In this document: positions 35,851 through 45,549 of the stretch, in pieces
How positions within the stretch are numbered: the stretch's first letter is position 1
Layout: each line of letters begins with the position of its first letter
Assembly (NCBI GenBank): GCA_018136815.1
Contig: CM030945.1
Location: forward strand, 718,605-782,604
Length of the DNA stretch: 64,000 nt
Direction: 5' to 3'
Source of the DNA: Isochrysis galbana
Lineage: Eukaryota; Haptophyta; Isochrysidales; Isochrysidaceae
The notes under the pieces: generated by a model
Database searches by the model: none
What the model saw: the letters and a program-made list of their open reading frames with translations, nothing else
What the model was told of the DNA's origin: nothing
Translations under genes and position numbers: made by a program

Positions 35851-37425
35851 AACGGACCTAGTGGGCCGACGCGGGGGAGGGGGCGTCGGGGTGTGACAAC
35901 GAAGAAGGGGGCTCGCGGGGAAACCTGGCGGCGGAAGGGAGAACGTAATGCAGGGAGGGGGCACCACGGCGGGGAGGGAGTCACGCGAAGAAAACCTAAC
36001 GGTCGGGGATGTACAAGGGGAAACGGGCGACCCCCCCTACCCGCAACACCCAACACCCCCCCCAATGCGAGAAGCGGGAAGCGGGGCGAGCGCATTGCAG
36101 AAGGCGGAAAGAAGGGGGGGGGGCGTGCGGGCGTGCAGCAGCTCAAACGGCGGCGACGTGTGCCCAAGAGTTCGTTGCGTAGCGGACGCAGGCGTCCGCT
36201 TTGCGCTTGGGCAGCCACTTTGTGAGGAAATCCGCCGCCATGTGCTCGGACGTGACGTGGCGAAGCGCTACTTCGCCGGCGGCGACGCGCTGGAGGAGGG
36301 AGTGGTACCGACGCATGAAGTGACGGGGGGGGGGGCCAACTAAGTTTATGTTTAGTTCGCCCATGGGGGGGCACGAGCCCCCCTCTCTCTCCACTCCTCC
36401 CCTGCCATGGGGGAGGAACCACCCACTCTCCTGGCACGCCTGATGGCTTGCCAGGAGCACACTGCCATGCTGACCCATTCCTCTCCCCACAGGCACGCCT
36501 GACTCGCCCGCCCTGGCCCGTCGTGGCCTGCCCATCCATCCCTCTGACCAGCCCCTCCTCCCCCTGGGCCCCCCTGTTCAGGACCCCCCCAGCCAGCTCC
36601 AGTCGACCCGCAGGGGCTCGGAGCGCCAGCGAGGGAGAGGCAGGAGGGGCCAGGGCCATGCCCCAGCCTCACCTGCCCCCTGAGCTGCGCTCCCAGGCCC
36701 CTGCTGGCCACCTGGGGACCTGAAGAGGGGCCGCAAGCGCGCGCCATGGGCCCCCGCCGCAGGGAAGAGAGGAGGAAAAGGGAAGAGGGAGGGGAGGGGG
36801 GAGCGGCAGCTCCCCCCTCCGGCAGAAACGTGTCTTCTCGCCCCGTTTGGGTAAGAGAAGACGGGGGCGCCAGAGCCAGGAGGGAAGGGCCGCGGCTCGC
36901 CGCGGCCACTCGCTCTAGCGAGGGAGATTAGCGCTTCTGGGCTCCTATCTCACGAGTGCCCCCCCCCCCTGCGTTGCTTTTACCCGAAAGGGGTTTTCCC
37001 CCAGCGTGGACTCGAGGAGAGGACGCGCTGGGGTGCGCGGGGCCGGTGCATGCACTGGGGGGAGGACAAATATCGAGGGGAGGGGGCAGTGCCCCCACTC
37101 CCCCCGGTATCACTCGGACACCTGGCCCGTCAGGCATGGCGGGATTCCGGGACTGAGACGTTATGTCCAATTAGCTAGTGGGGTTGGCTAGGATATAACA
37201 TTGATTATTATTATTATGAAGTGACGGGGGGAACGGACCTAGTGGGCCGACGCGGGGGAGGGGGCGTCGGGGCGTGACAACGAAGAAGGGGGCTCGCGGG
37301 GAAACCTGGCGGCGGAAGGGAGAACGTAATGCAGGGAGGGGGCACCGAGGCGTGACGGCGGGGAGGGAGTCACGCGAAGAAAACCTAACGGTCGGGGATG
37401 TACAAGGGGAAACGGGCGACCCCCA
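35851..37425 (-). mobile_element. Broken Ty1/copia-type LTR element fossil, with a nested retroelement
   Basis: Two direct repeats of about 185-195 bp (35851-36035 and 37232-37425) bracket a short internal remnant and are the likely LTRs. Between them, on the minus strand at about 36143-36330, lies the end of a copia-type RNase H domain (AAGEVALRHVTSEHMAADFL then TKWLPKRK). Most of the internal region is missing, so the element is clearly broken. The LTR copies are still very alike, which suggests a fairly recent insertion. It is itself interrupted by retroelement copy B. Confidence 0.65.
36331..37215 (+). mobile_element. Hairpin-headed retroelement, copy B, with 16-bp target duplication
   Basis: An 885-bp insertion flanked by ATGAAGTGACGGGGGG at 36315-36330 and 37216-37231. 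After a few G/C bases it begins CAACTAAGTTTATGTTTAGT with an ATG 26 bases in. The first 450 bp match copy A. The 3' part is different and ends GCTAGGATATAACATTGATT then ATTATTATT, a TAA-type microsatellite tail usual for some LINE groups. It lies inside the RNase H remnant of the copia fossil and is therefore younger than it. Confidence 0.85.
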
Positions 37426-38462
37426 GCGACGGGCAGAGCAACGGGATGGAGCTGGGGGACCCCTGCTGCGTGTGGAGCGTCGGCGTGGACGAGGGCGAGC
37501 TGCTCGGCTTCTCTACCGACGACATCTCGCTCGCGGGGGACGAGTCGTCGAGGAGCTCGAGGAGCATGCCTGTCTGCGCGCCGCCCCTGCGCGCCTTCGT
37601 ACGGCGGGGTGGGGTGAAACCACCTGCTTTGGGGTGGCTGAAGGGAGCGAGGGCGCGGTGAAAGGGCAGGACCGGCTGCGATGTCCCCTTTTCTACGGTC
37701 AACTCGTCTTGCTGCACGTTTGTACTGTAAAAAAGGGGGTCCTTTAAGTAGAACTTATACCGTCCACATGGGGGGCACTTGCGAAAAAAACAACCAAACC
37801 TGAGGTTGCACCCTCTGGGTACGACCCCTCCCTCGCCCCCTTCCTCCCCCGCGTCCTCGCCCCCTCGCTCCTCGCCCTCGCCCGTCGCGCCGCTGCTCGC
37901 CCACGGTGTGCTCATGTCCGTCGCGTGGGGCGTGCTCCTCCCCTCGGGCGCCTTCCTCTCGCTCGCTTGGCGCTCCCGGCTCACCGGCGGCCGCTGGCTC
38001 CGTGTGCATCGCGTGGTGCAGGTGTGTTTCTCCCTCCTCGCGCCCCCACCAAAAAGGGAGGAAACCCCAACAACGCGCACTCCCCCCCCCCGCTCTCTCA
38101 GGGAAGCGGCCTTGCGGTGGCCGCCGCCGGCGTCGCGCTCGCCGTCGCGTCGGTGCCCCGAGGGCGCCACTTCTCGCACCCCCATCACACGCTCGGGATC
38201 GTCGCCGTCGCCCTCGCCCTGCTGCAGCCGCTCAACGCGCTCGTGCGCGGCCCGCCCGCCGCCCGCACCACACGCCGCGCCGTGTGGCGTGTGGCGGGTC
38301 GCGCACAAGGGGACGGGCTACGCCGTGCTCGGCGTGGGCGTCTACCAGGCCCTCTCGGGGCGCGCCCTCATGCCGAGCCAAGGCGACGCCGTTCTCATCG
38401 CGTACGTGGTGCTCCTGGGCCTCTCCTTCGGGGTGCTCGCGGGAGGGCTCATGGTAGGGTGA
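37426..38462 (+). pseudogene. Temptin-like/cytochrome b561 gene, probably frameshifted
   Basis: Three coding segments. About 37426-37620 gives SDGQSNGMELGDPCCVWSVG and DISLAGDESSRSS, matching the Cys-Cys domain of temptin-like proteins. About 37830-38021 gives HGVLMSVAWGVLLPSGAFL and RWLRVHRVVQ, ending at a GT donor. From 38101 (acceptor CTCTCTCAG) follow GSGLAVAAAGVALAV, HFSHPHHTLGIVAVAL, then AHKGTGYAVLGVGVYQ and a last helix ending at 38462. The His ligands (HGVL, VHRVV, HHTLG, AHKGT) and about five membrane helices fit a cytochrome b561 electron carrier. GTGTGGC occurs twice in tandem at 38282-38295; the duplication throws the frame just before AHKGT, so the gene is probably inactive or the base call is wrong. 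The upstream exons are lost or displaced by the retroelement nest. Confidence 0.55.
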
Positions 38463-38489
38463 GAGTGAGGGAAAGGAGACCAAATGAAG

Positions 38490-38583
38490 GCAACTCGCCT
38501 GATTCCGGGACTGAAAAATTGTGTCCGATTAGCCAGGGGGGTGGCTAGGATATAACATTAATTATTATTACTACTATTATTAT
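38490..38583 (+). mobile_element. Truncated retroelement 3' end with TTA-type tail
   Basis: ATTCCGGGACTGAAAAATTG through GGCTAGGATATAACATTAAT and ATTATTATTACTACTATTAT matches the 3' end of copy B (37145-37215). It looks like a 5'-truncated copy directly after the b561 gene. The 5' limit is approximate. Confidence 0.65.
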
Positions 38584-38631
38584 CATGTTTCGGGATAGTG
38601 TACGCAGCACGCCGGCTGCTACAAGCCCTCG

Positions 38632-38667
38632 AACAGCCGGTCTATCCCGAACAGCCGGTCTATCCCA
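38632..38667. repeat. 18-bp tandem duplication
   Basis: GAACAGCCGGTCTATCCC occurs twice head to tail in the short spacer between the b561 gene and the DRC2 stop codon. Confidence 0.9.
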
Positions 38668-38770
38668 CCAATCCCCACCATATTTCGGCTCATTGCGACG
38701 GCTTCCCCCCACAAGACGTGTTCCCATGTTAGCGGTAGGTGCGCGCACGGCCGCCCAACCCAAGCCTTGT

Positions 38771-41002
38771 TTATATGGACGCTCCTTGCCTGCCCACCGT
38801 GCTCATCTGCACGACATGCGCGGCCTCGATGGCAACGGTAGCCACAGGTAGACGGCGCGTGGCGTTGCCTACGACATTAGAGCGGTTGTTTACCACGAGC
38901 AGCGGGTTTGGCGCATTGAGCACGTCCTCGTTGACAGAGATGCCGTCAAGGTATTGCTTCAAGATGGAGCGCAGGTCGCCGTTCTCAGCAGCTAGCCTCT
39001 CGCGCTCTCGCTCTATGGCGGTTGCGTCGAGAAGCACCTTGTTGTATCGCTTGAAGAAGTTGGACAGGTAATCCCACTCCTCTACCGCTTGGCCGTCCCT
39101 CCCCGCGGCACTTGTCTGCAACGACTTGACGACCTCAGCGGCGCCAGAGGCAGCTTTCTCCTCCTCAGCCACCGACGATTCGTAGAAGGGCAGCACCTTC
39201 TCGCGCTCCGTCTCGAGCTTGCGTGTCACTTCGGCGAGCTTGAGGATGCGCTCCGCCTTCTCGAGTTTTTCCTTGAGCGTCTTGATGCTAGCCTGGCTAT
39301 TGATCGTCAGCTCCATGAGCCGGCGCCCCTCCGCGTCGCGGAACCGGTTCATGCGCGCCTTGAGCTCCTGCAGGAAGGGAAGATCAGCGTCAGTGTAGAT
39401 AGGAAGGGGACCAGGACCAGGGCCGGGTCCGGGGCTGCGGCGCAGCGGGAATGCGCGCCAGACCTGGAAGTGCCGGGCGATGGAGTCCTTCTCCTCCTTG
39501 AGCGCGCGGTTACGCTGCTCGCACTCGGCGGCGTTGCTAGCGATCTTGGCCTTCCAGTGCGTCGTTGAGTCGTGCAACCGCTGCAGCCGACGCATCTGCG
39601 TCTCAATCGTTTTGGCGCTCTGCTGGTCCTTGAGGGTCAAATTCTTGAAGTCGAAGGTACGCTGCTCGGTTGTTGAGGTATAGTTGGCATGCGCATCGTC
39701 GAAATGGCGCTCAAGCTCTTCGATAAGCCCCTCGAGTGTAAAGCGCAAGACGTTGTATTCCTCCGAGTTCTTGTTCTTGATCTCCTCCTTTGCCGACTCA
39801 AATTCCTGCGGGGTGGCGGAGGCAGGCCACAATCGGCAGCTGCTGGGATTGCGCGGCGGGCGGCGGGCGGCCGGGACGTGGGAGCGGGGCGCGCGCCTGG
39901 CGCGCGTCCAGTTCCTCCTCAGTAAACTCCTTCTCCATTACTGCCATGATGTCGCGCAGATCCCTCACATGCCGCGCGTGCATTGTCGTCATCTCCTCGC
40001 GCTCGGCGCCAAAGTCGTCAGCTAGCTCCGCCATCTCCCGCTCAAACTCCTTCTCGATACCGCGCAGCTTGGTGTTGTGCAGATCAATCAGCTTGTCCAC
40101 GAGCAGCAGATGGGAGCGCAGCGCCATTTGGAATTGGTCCTCAGAGTCCTCCAAGTCGCTATCGAGCATCTAGTTTGTGGATAGGAGCAGGTGGGAGGAT
40201 GGTTGAATCGCGGCCGCCGGCAACTCTTAGCGGTGGCAGGCCAGATCTTGGCCGCTGCTCCGGACCTCGCCCGCGGCTCCCAACCGCCCAAACTAGGTGA
40301 CCCATCTTCCACAGCTGTCCCGATTAAATGGATGCGGGCCAGGTGGCCGCTTGTTCCCAGGGGTGAGTCGCTGCTGGAGTGAGGCTTGCCGTGCTGTGAG
40401 CGCATGGCGCTTACGGCTCCGAGTTCGCCCTGAAGTCCTGAGAGCGGCATACTCTGCACTGCCACTGCCCTAGACGTTCGACGGCGCTCATCGGAATGAG
40501 GGCAGGCGGGTAAGGGACGCTGCCATCACCTGGATGATGGCATCCTTGCGGTCGACCTCGCGCTCGTGATTTTGAGAGATGATCTCGATCTCCTTGCGCA
40601 AATCCTCGACCTGCAGCGCCGTGGCGCAAATCGCGGCCGATGAGCGTGAGTGCCCGCCGCGCGGCACGCCGGCGAGGGGAAAGGCGGGCGTAGGGCGGGC
40701 GCGGTATAGGGTCGGCGCCAGAGGTGGGCGACCGGATGCGGCACCTTGACGAGCCGCATGAGCTTGCGCCATTGGTTGAGTATCTTCAGCCGGTTGATGC
40801 GTGAGTACTTGTCCTCCTGGGCAAGGCGGTCCTTGATCATCTGCCTGCGCATCGCCTCCTTCGCCCGCCGCGCCTCCTCCTCCGCCAGCCGCTCCGCCTC
40901 GAGCCGCAGCAGCCGCTCCTGGTCCGTCTCACTGCCCTTGCCCTTCTTGCCGCCCTTGGCGACTTTGGATCCCCCCTTCATCGCTTTCTTGATCTTGGCC
41001 AT
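38771..41002 (-). CDS. DRC2: Dynein regulatory complex subunit 2 (CCDC65-like)
   Basis: Exons 40745-41002, 40530-40610, 39897-40169, 39464-39805 and 38771-39367 total 1551 nt, 516 residues, close to the family length of about 480-500. The start ATG at 41002 opens the basic leader [20 protein letters not shown]. Typical stretches follow: [74 protein letters not shown] and, near the end, [14 protein letters not shown] and [20 protein letters not shown]. The protein is coiled coil almost throughout. It is a core subunit of the nexin-dynein link of motile cilia, so the organism makes a flagellum. Intron 3 has a GC donor (CAG|GCGCGC), supported by DARQ-EFES. The last intron (39368-39463) is 96 bp, in frame and without stops, so retention would add 32 Pro/Gly-rich residues. 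Confidence 0.9.
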
Positions 41003-41039
41003 CGCCTCGAAACGCACACGCGCGCGACGCTCACGCGCC

Positions 41040-41210
41040 GACGCCGAGAGAAGAGAGAGGGGACGCGAGGGAGGGAGACGCGAGCGAGCGAGAGCCCCAC
41101 GGCGCCGGGGGTTGGGGGGGGGGTTGGAGGGGGGAGGGGGGAGAGAGAAGAGGGGGGGAGGAGAGGGGGAGAGCGAGGAGAGAGAGGGGCGGGGCGGCGG
41201 GCTGTGTGGT
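41040..41210 (-). promoter_or_regulatory. Pyrimidine-rich tract (coding strand) upstream of DRC2
   Basis: Purine-rich on the plus strand, hence CT-rich on the DRC2 coding strand, beginning about 40 bp upstream of the start codon. It is similar to the tracts before the P5CS, ABCC and 7TM-phosphatase starts. Confidence 0.45.
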
Positions 41211-41512
41211 TCCGTGCCAGAGGATGATCAAGCGGGAGAACAAAAGAAAAGAGGAGAGGAGGGAAAGAACGGTGAAATGGGAGCAGCGAGATGGAGAGAG
41301 GGAGATGGAGGGAGCGGGCGAGAGAGCCAGCGAGCGGCCCCCTCGGCCGTTACGGCCGCTCCCTCACAGCAACAAAGTGAAACGTGAGTGTCAGGTGGAT
41401 GTGAACGTCGTCAAGTTCATGCTTGCTGGCGCTCTGAATAAAAGCCTGGTCTCGCTGAGGAGGCTGTCGTGGAGTAGAGTATTGTTTTTGCTCTACGCGA
41501 CATGAGTAGACC

Positions 41513-41528
41513 CGGGTACCCGGGTTGG
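41513..41528. other. Perfect 16-bp palindrome in intergenic DNA
   Basis: ACCCGGGTACCCGGGT is its own reverse complement. It lies between DRC2 and the transposase remnant, in DNA with no supported gene (41211-42180). Confidence 0.8.
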
Positions 41529-41790
41529 GGTTTTGTTTTTTCGTTTTGATAATATGAAAAACGTGCAGCGGGGCTGTCACACCCGGCCCTGTTTTGGGGC
41601 GGTGAGCCGGTTTTCCGGACCGAGGGGTGGTCCGGATCTGTGGGGGGGTGGAAGGGGGGGAAGAGAGTTGCGAGCTGCGGGCGGGGGCGGGGCGCCCACG
41701 GGCAATCGAGGCGAGATGCGAGATGACAGAGAAGAGAGAAGAGAAGAGAGTCCGCAAGGAGCGATATGCGTCGTGGCGGGGGGAGAAGCA

Positions 41791-41817
41791 CTACAGTATG
41801 GGTGCACCATTAAGAAA
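41791..41817. repeat. Solitary MITE end (CTACAGTA... family)
   Basis: These 27 bases match the terminal inverted repeat of the element at 28747-29305 with two or three changes. No inverted partner was found nearby, so this is a truncated or abortive copy. Confidence 0.65.
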
Positions 41818-42182
41818 CCCCATCATTAAGAAATCCTAAGAGGGTTTGGGCCCCGAGGCCCATAAGCTACCCTTGTTGATTTCCGCGATCGGCCACATAA
41901 GAAGTAAGAAGCTTGCTGTGGAGGCAGCGATGACCGCGAGACAAGAAACAAGAAGTCCTAGTTCAAGATGCCCCTCCAGGCCAAATTTTTTCGGAAGCGC
42001 GCTCTCGCGCACTGCAAGCTATATGTACCTTCTCACTCCCCAGACTCTCTATAACATATACATGTTGTCGTATAGTCGTATACATACATACACTGTTGCT
42101 GACTTTTGATGGCCCGCACCTTTGGGATACTCACACACCCACTGCCATTCGCCTCTCATAGCTACCACTCATACCCATACAC

Positions 42183-43063
42183 TCATTCATGCTCGTCACT
42201 GTCACTACTCTCCCCCTCTCTCTCTTCGCCGAATACCATCTCCTCATCAGCGGCATCCGGTTCCAGTAGCACCCAACCCGAGGTTGCGTCGACTCCATAC
42301 ATGGACATCTCCAAGAAATGATTACCATGTGAACCATCAATCTCGTAGTGCGCCACGACATTGACAACATTGCCATGAACTTTGCGCCGCCTGTCGGTAT
42401 TGGCAACGTGAATAACGCCATAGCACCAGCCGACTAACGGCCATCTGTACAAAAGATGTTGACCGACCAAAGCCTTGTGCAACGGCGATCCCAATGTGAG
42501 GGTTTCTGCAGGCGGAATGTCCTTCACGATGGAGAATCCAGACGGGGGGATGCACTCTGCCGGCTGAGCACCATCGTCATTGTCGTCGTCGTCGTCATCG
42601 TCAGAATCGTCGAACTCTTCCATGCCGCCGCCACCACCACTGCCGATACTCCATCTCTTCCACTTCGCCCACATGTAATAGCTCGTCCGGATCAATTGGC
42701 TCGGGATCAGGGGGGTAGTTGGGGAGCGGTGAGTCATCGTCAGAAATGTCGTCTTCCCATTCAAATTTCTCTTTGTCGGGCACACCTTCAAGTTTGATTA
42801 GAGTATCGTCACTTCCATCAGCCGTGAGGAGACCACCGGCGTGCTCGAAGTATTTGCGCGCTGCACAGGCGTCTAGCGCCCGCTTGTACGCAGCACAATA
42901 CCACGTAGCGATTAGAATTCTGCGATCAGAAGCTCGGAGGAGATTGCCCTCCCATTTGTAGAGATTGTCGTCGTCTTCAAGCCACGTGTCCATCTCTTGA
43001 CCCATGTACACTTTCAACAGTCGGCCCAAGCCCCGATCAATATCGGTTGGACCTGGTCCGTCT
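42183..43063 (-). pseudogene. C-terminal remnant of a pogo/Tigger-like (DDE_1) transposase with an acidic, SH3-like tail
   Basis: Two segments on the minus strand. The upper one (about 42690-43063) reads LGRLLKVYMGQEMDTWLEDD, RRILIATWYCAAYKRALDAC and KYFEHAGGLLTADGSDDTLI. The last piece has the shape of the Tigger/Jerky tail 'FKxxGISNALDGSEDDLI'. The lower one (42183 to about 42620) is very acidic at first (DDSDDDDDDDNDDG), then LVGQHLLYRWPLVGWCYGVI and a beta-rich stretch ending in an acidic tail. The second module resembles small SH3/Tudor-like folds; its function is unknown. No N-terminal DNA-binding or DDE catalytic part is present: copy C of the retroelement lies just upstream. It could be a decayed DNA transposon or a domesticated tail domain. 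Confidence 0.45.
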
Positions 43064-43096
43064 TATTTGGTGGCACCTTGTGATCGTCGGTCCTGA

Positions 43097-43337
43097 TCAG
43101 GGGGGGCCAGGGGGAGGAGGGGCTGGTCAGAGGGATGGATGGGCAGGCCACGACGGGCCAGGGCGGGCGAGTCAGGCGCGCCTGTGGGGAGGGGAATGGG
43201 TCAGCAGGGCTGTGTGCTCCTGGCAAGCCATCAGGCGTGCCAGGAGAGTGGGTGGTTCCTCCCCCATGGCAGGGGAGGAGTGGAGAGAGAGGGGGGCTCG
43301 TGCCCCCCCATGGGCGAACTAAGTATAAACTTAGTTG
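43097..43337 (-). mobile_element. Hairpin-headed retroelement, copy C (5' part only)
   Basis: Read on the minus strand it starts CAACTAAGTTTATACTTAGT, giving a palindromic stem AACTAAGT/ACTTAGTT, with an ATG at element base 27, and follows copies A and B closely for about 240 bp. It then stops within the GC-rich part, so the 5' end is intact and the 3' part is missing. No clear target duplication was seen. Confidence 0.7.
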
Positions 43338-43466
43338 AAGGAAAAAACTCCGACACTCGCCCCACGACTTTCTCACATAACTCGACTAAAATCAAACCTA
43401 AACACTCCGGCCAGACGACGACGGACGACGATCAGAAGGCGATCTGTCGGCGATCCCGTCTGGAAG

Positions 43467-43870
43467 GGGGAATCGCACCATAACGGAAACGAGGGGCAAT
43501 CCTGCCGCACAGGATTCCAAGAGACCTATCGAATAAGACGAAAGAAGTGCGGTGTGCCTAAGGGGGAGATGCGAAGAGATTGCAAATTAAACCTGATTGC
43601 AATCACTGAAGTCTGAAGTAGATAGAGAAGCGCGGGGAAGATAGCGAATTAAACCTATTTGCGAAGCACCTAGGATGAAGAATGGTGGGGAAACTTCCCT
43701 TCTCTTCGTTCGAGAGAAAGAGAGAGGGCGCTCCACAACCCAAGATCCTATGTGTCCAAGTTGGTCCAAGTCCAAGCGAAGCTTTTGACCGAGAACGAGA
43801 ACGAGAGAATTATAACAATAATACCGAACGACGAAGAGAAGCCTAACGAGTGTCGATTCGCGAATGCGAC
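43467..43870 (-). repeat. Dispersed repeat, copy 2 (inverted relative to 21.35 kb)
   Basis: The reverse complement matches 21347-21727 over its whole length with small indels, including the CTATGTGTCC/GGACACATAG region and the AATCCTGCCGCACAGGATT hairpin. Confidence 0.75.
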
Positions 43871-44869
43871 AGGAACGCGACTTTGAGCCATTCTATCCCA
43901 GTGTATGGCCGAGAAAGCGCCGGCAGCGCGCCCGGTAGCGGTGGGAAGTTGGGTGCTTGAGCGCATCTCGGTACCTTAACGCCGATGCGGTTTCTGCGCC
44001 AAGGCCGATATTCGACAAGGTGTGCGAGAGTGGAGAGGGCAATTGGCTCGGCCACAAGCCACTAGCTAGCACTAGCACTAGGCACTAGGGCAGCATATTT
44101 TGATTCAATAACGTTTTACGCCGTCATCAGTAGAAGTAGATGTAAAAAAATCCGTGCGGCTTGCTCGGTAGTGATGCCAAGTTAGCCGCTCTAGCCCTTG
44201 GCGACGAGCGGTTTACGTGAGCGTCTTGAGTTTTGTGATACTTTCGTACACATTGAAGTCGAAGAAAAAGAGTATAACTTATGGTCCAGTGTGCATAGAA
44301 GTAGGCCCTATGAACCCAGTGAGTAGTGAGTGGGCGTCAAAAATTTCCTCGCTATTCGATGTTTGTGCCTCACATGAAGGGCCTCACTAAAATATACCGG
44401 AGGGGGGCCCGACAGTATTTCTCGTCGCCGTCTTAGAAGGCCTGAAATAAGGTATTTTTCAAAAAAATCGCCGGAGAACCCCCTATTTTTTTTGCTGATC
44501 CATGCTATCGGAACTCTTAGGGAGCTTATTTAGTCCTTCATTTGCCCATTGTAGTTGGTGCCCTCCGCACCCCCATAGTGAGTGACCGGGCTACTAAACA
44601 TATGTGAAACGCCGAAACCTGAAGAGTTCGTCGATTCTTTCTGTTACGTATTTGTAACGTTAGTCGACTTGGCATCGCCCCGCTGCCGATGCGCGAGGAA
44701 GCGGATGTGCGCGCGCGAGTGCGAGACGACGGAGAGAGAGAGATGTGCAGTCGGCCGAGGGGAAAAAAAGAAGTCGACTTGAGAGGGGATAGGAAGGGCC
44801 AGAAAAGAAAAAGGCGGGGGGGGGGGGGGGGGGGGGCACGTCGTCCGGCACGAGAGCGCGTGAAGAGGG
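43871..44869. other. Intergenic stretch without a supported gene
   Basis: Mixed-composition DNA with short frames only. At 44530-44585 a diverged copy of the 26090-26155 segment occurs (CATTTGCCCATTG and ATAGTGAGTGACCGGGCT shared). A poly-G run lies at 44818-44836. Confidence 0.5.
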
Positions 44870-45000
44870 GGGGAGGGGAGAGGGAAGAGAGAGAGGGAAA
44901 GGGAGAGAGGGAGAGAGAGAGAGAGAGAGGTAGGAGTAGAGAGAGAGAGAGAGAGGGAGAGAGAGAGGTAGGAGTAGAGAGAGAGAGAGAGAGCAGAGAG

Positions 45001-45073
<73 letters not shown>

Positions 45074-45170
45074 CTTCTTCCCGTCGTCACACTTCTCTCT
45101 CTCTACTCCTACCTCTGTCTCTCCCTCTCTCCCTCTCTCTCTCCCTCTCTCTCTCTCCCCCTCTGTACGA
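44870..45170. repeat. GA then CT microsatellite block
   Basis: A (GA)n-rich block to about 45071, then a CT-rich block to 45165, forming a large imperfect inverted repeat. Unit variants such as GAGGTAGGAGTAGAGAGA recur on both sides. Long frames across it are repeat artefacts. Confidence 0.9.
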
Positions 45171-45369
45171 CGACGCCGAGCATCGAGAGAGAGAGAAGAA
45201 GTGGATGTGGCGCGGGCGGGGGTCGCCGATTGCGAAAAGAGATGACAAGAGAGAGAGGAAACAGAAGACAGCGATTGGCATCGAGGCGAGATGTCTGATG
45301 TCCTCCGACGAGATGTAGGATGAGAGTACTGGATTGAATCTGCTCGTAGAGAGAGAGAAGAGAGAGAGA

Positions 45370-45549
45370 GACAGAGGGAGATTGGAGGAAGCACCTCCCC
45401 CCATCTCTCCTCTCTCCTCTCCCCTTCTTCCTCTCTTTTCCTTCTCCCCTTCTCTCCCCTCCCTCCCTCCCTTCCCCCTCTCTCCCCCCGCCTCGGCGCA
45501 GCGCTCTCCCTCCCCCCACCCCTCTTTCCCCCCCCCTCTTTTACTCTCA
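45370..45549 (+). promoter_or_regulatory. CT-rich tract ending at the P5CS start codon
   Basis: A pyrimidine-rich plus strand (CTCCCCTTCTCTCCCCTCCC and similar) runs to within 10 bases of the ATG at 45550. It probably forms the 5' untranslated region and proximal promoter. Confidence 0.5.
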
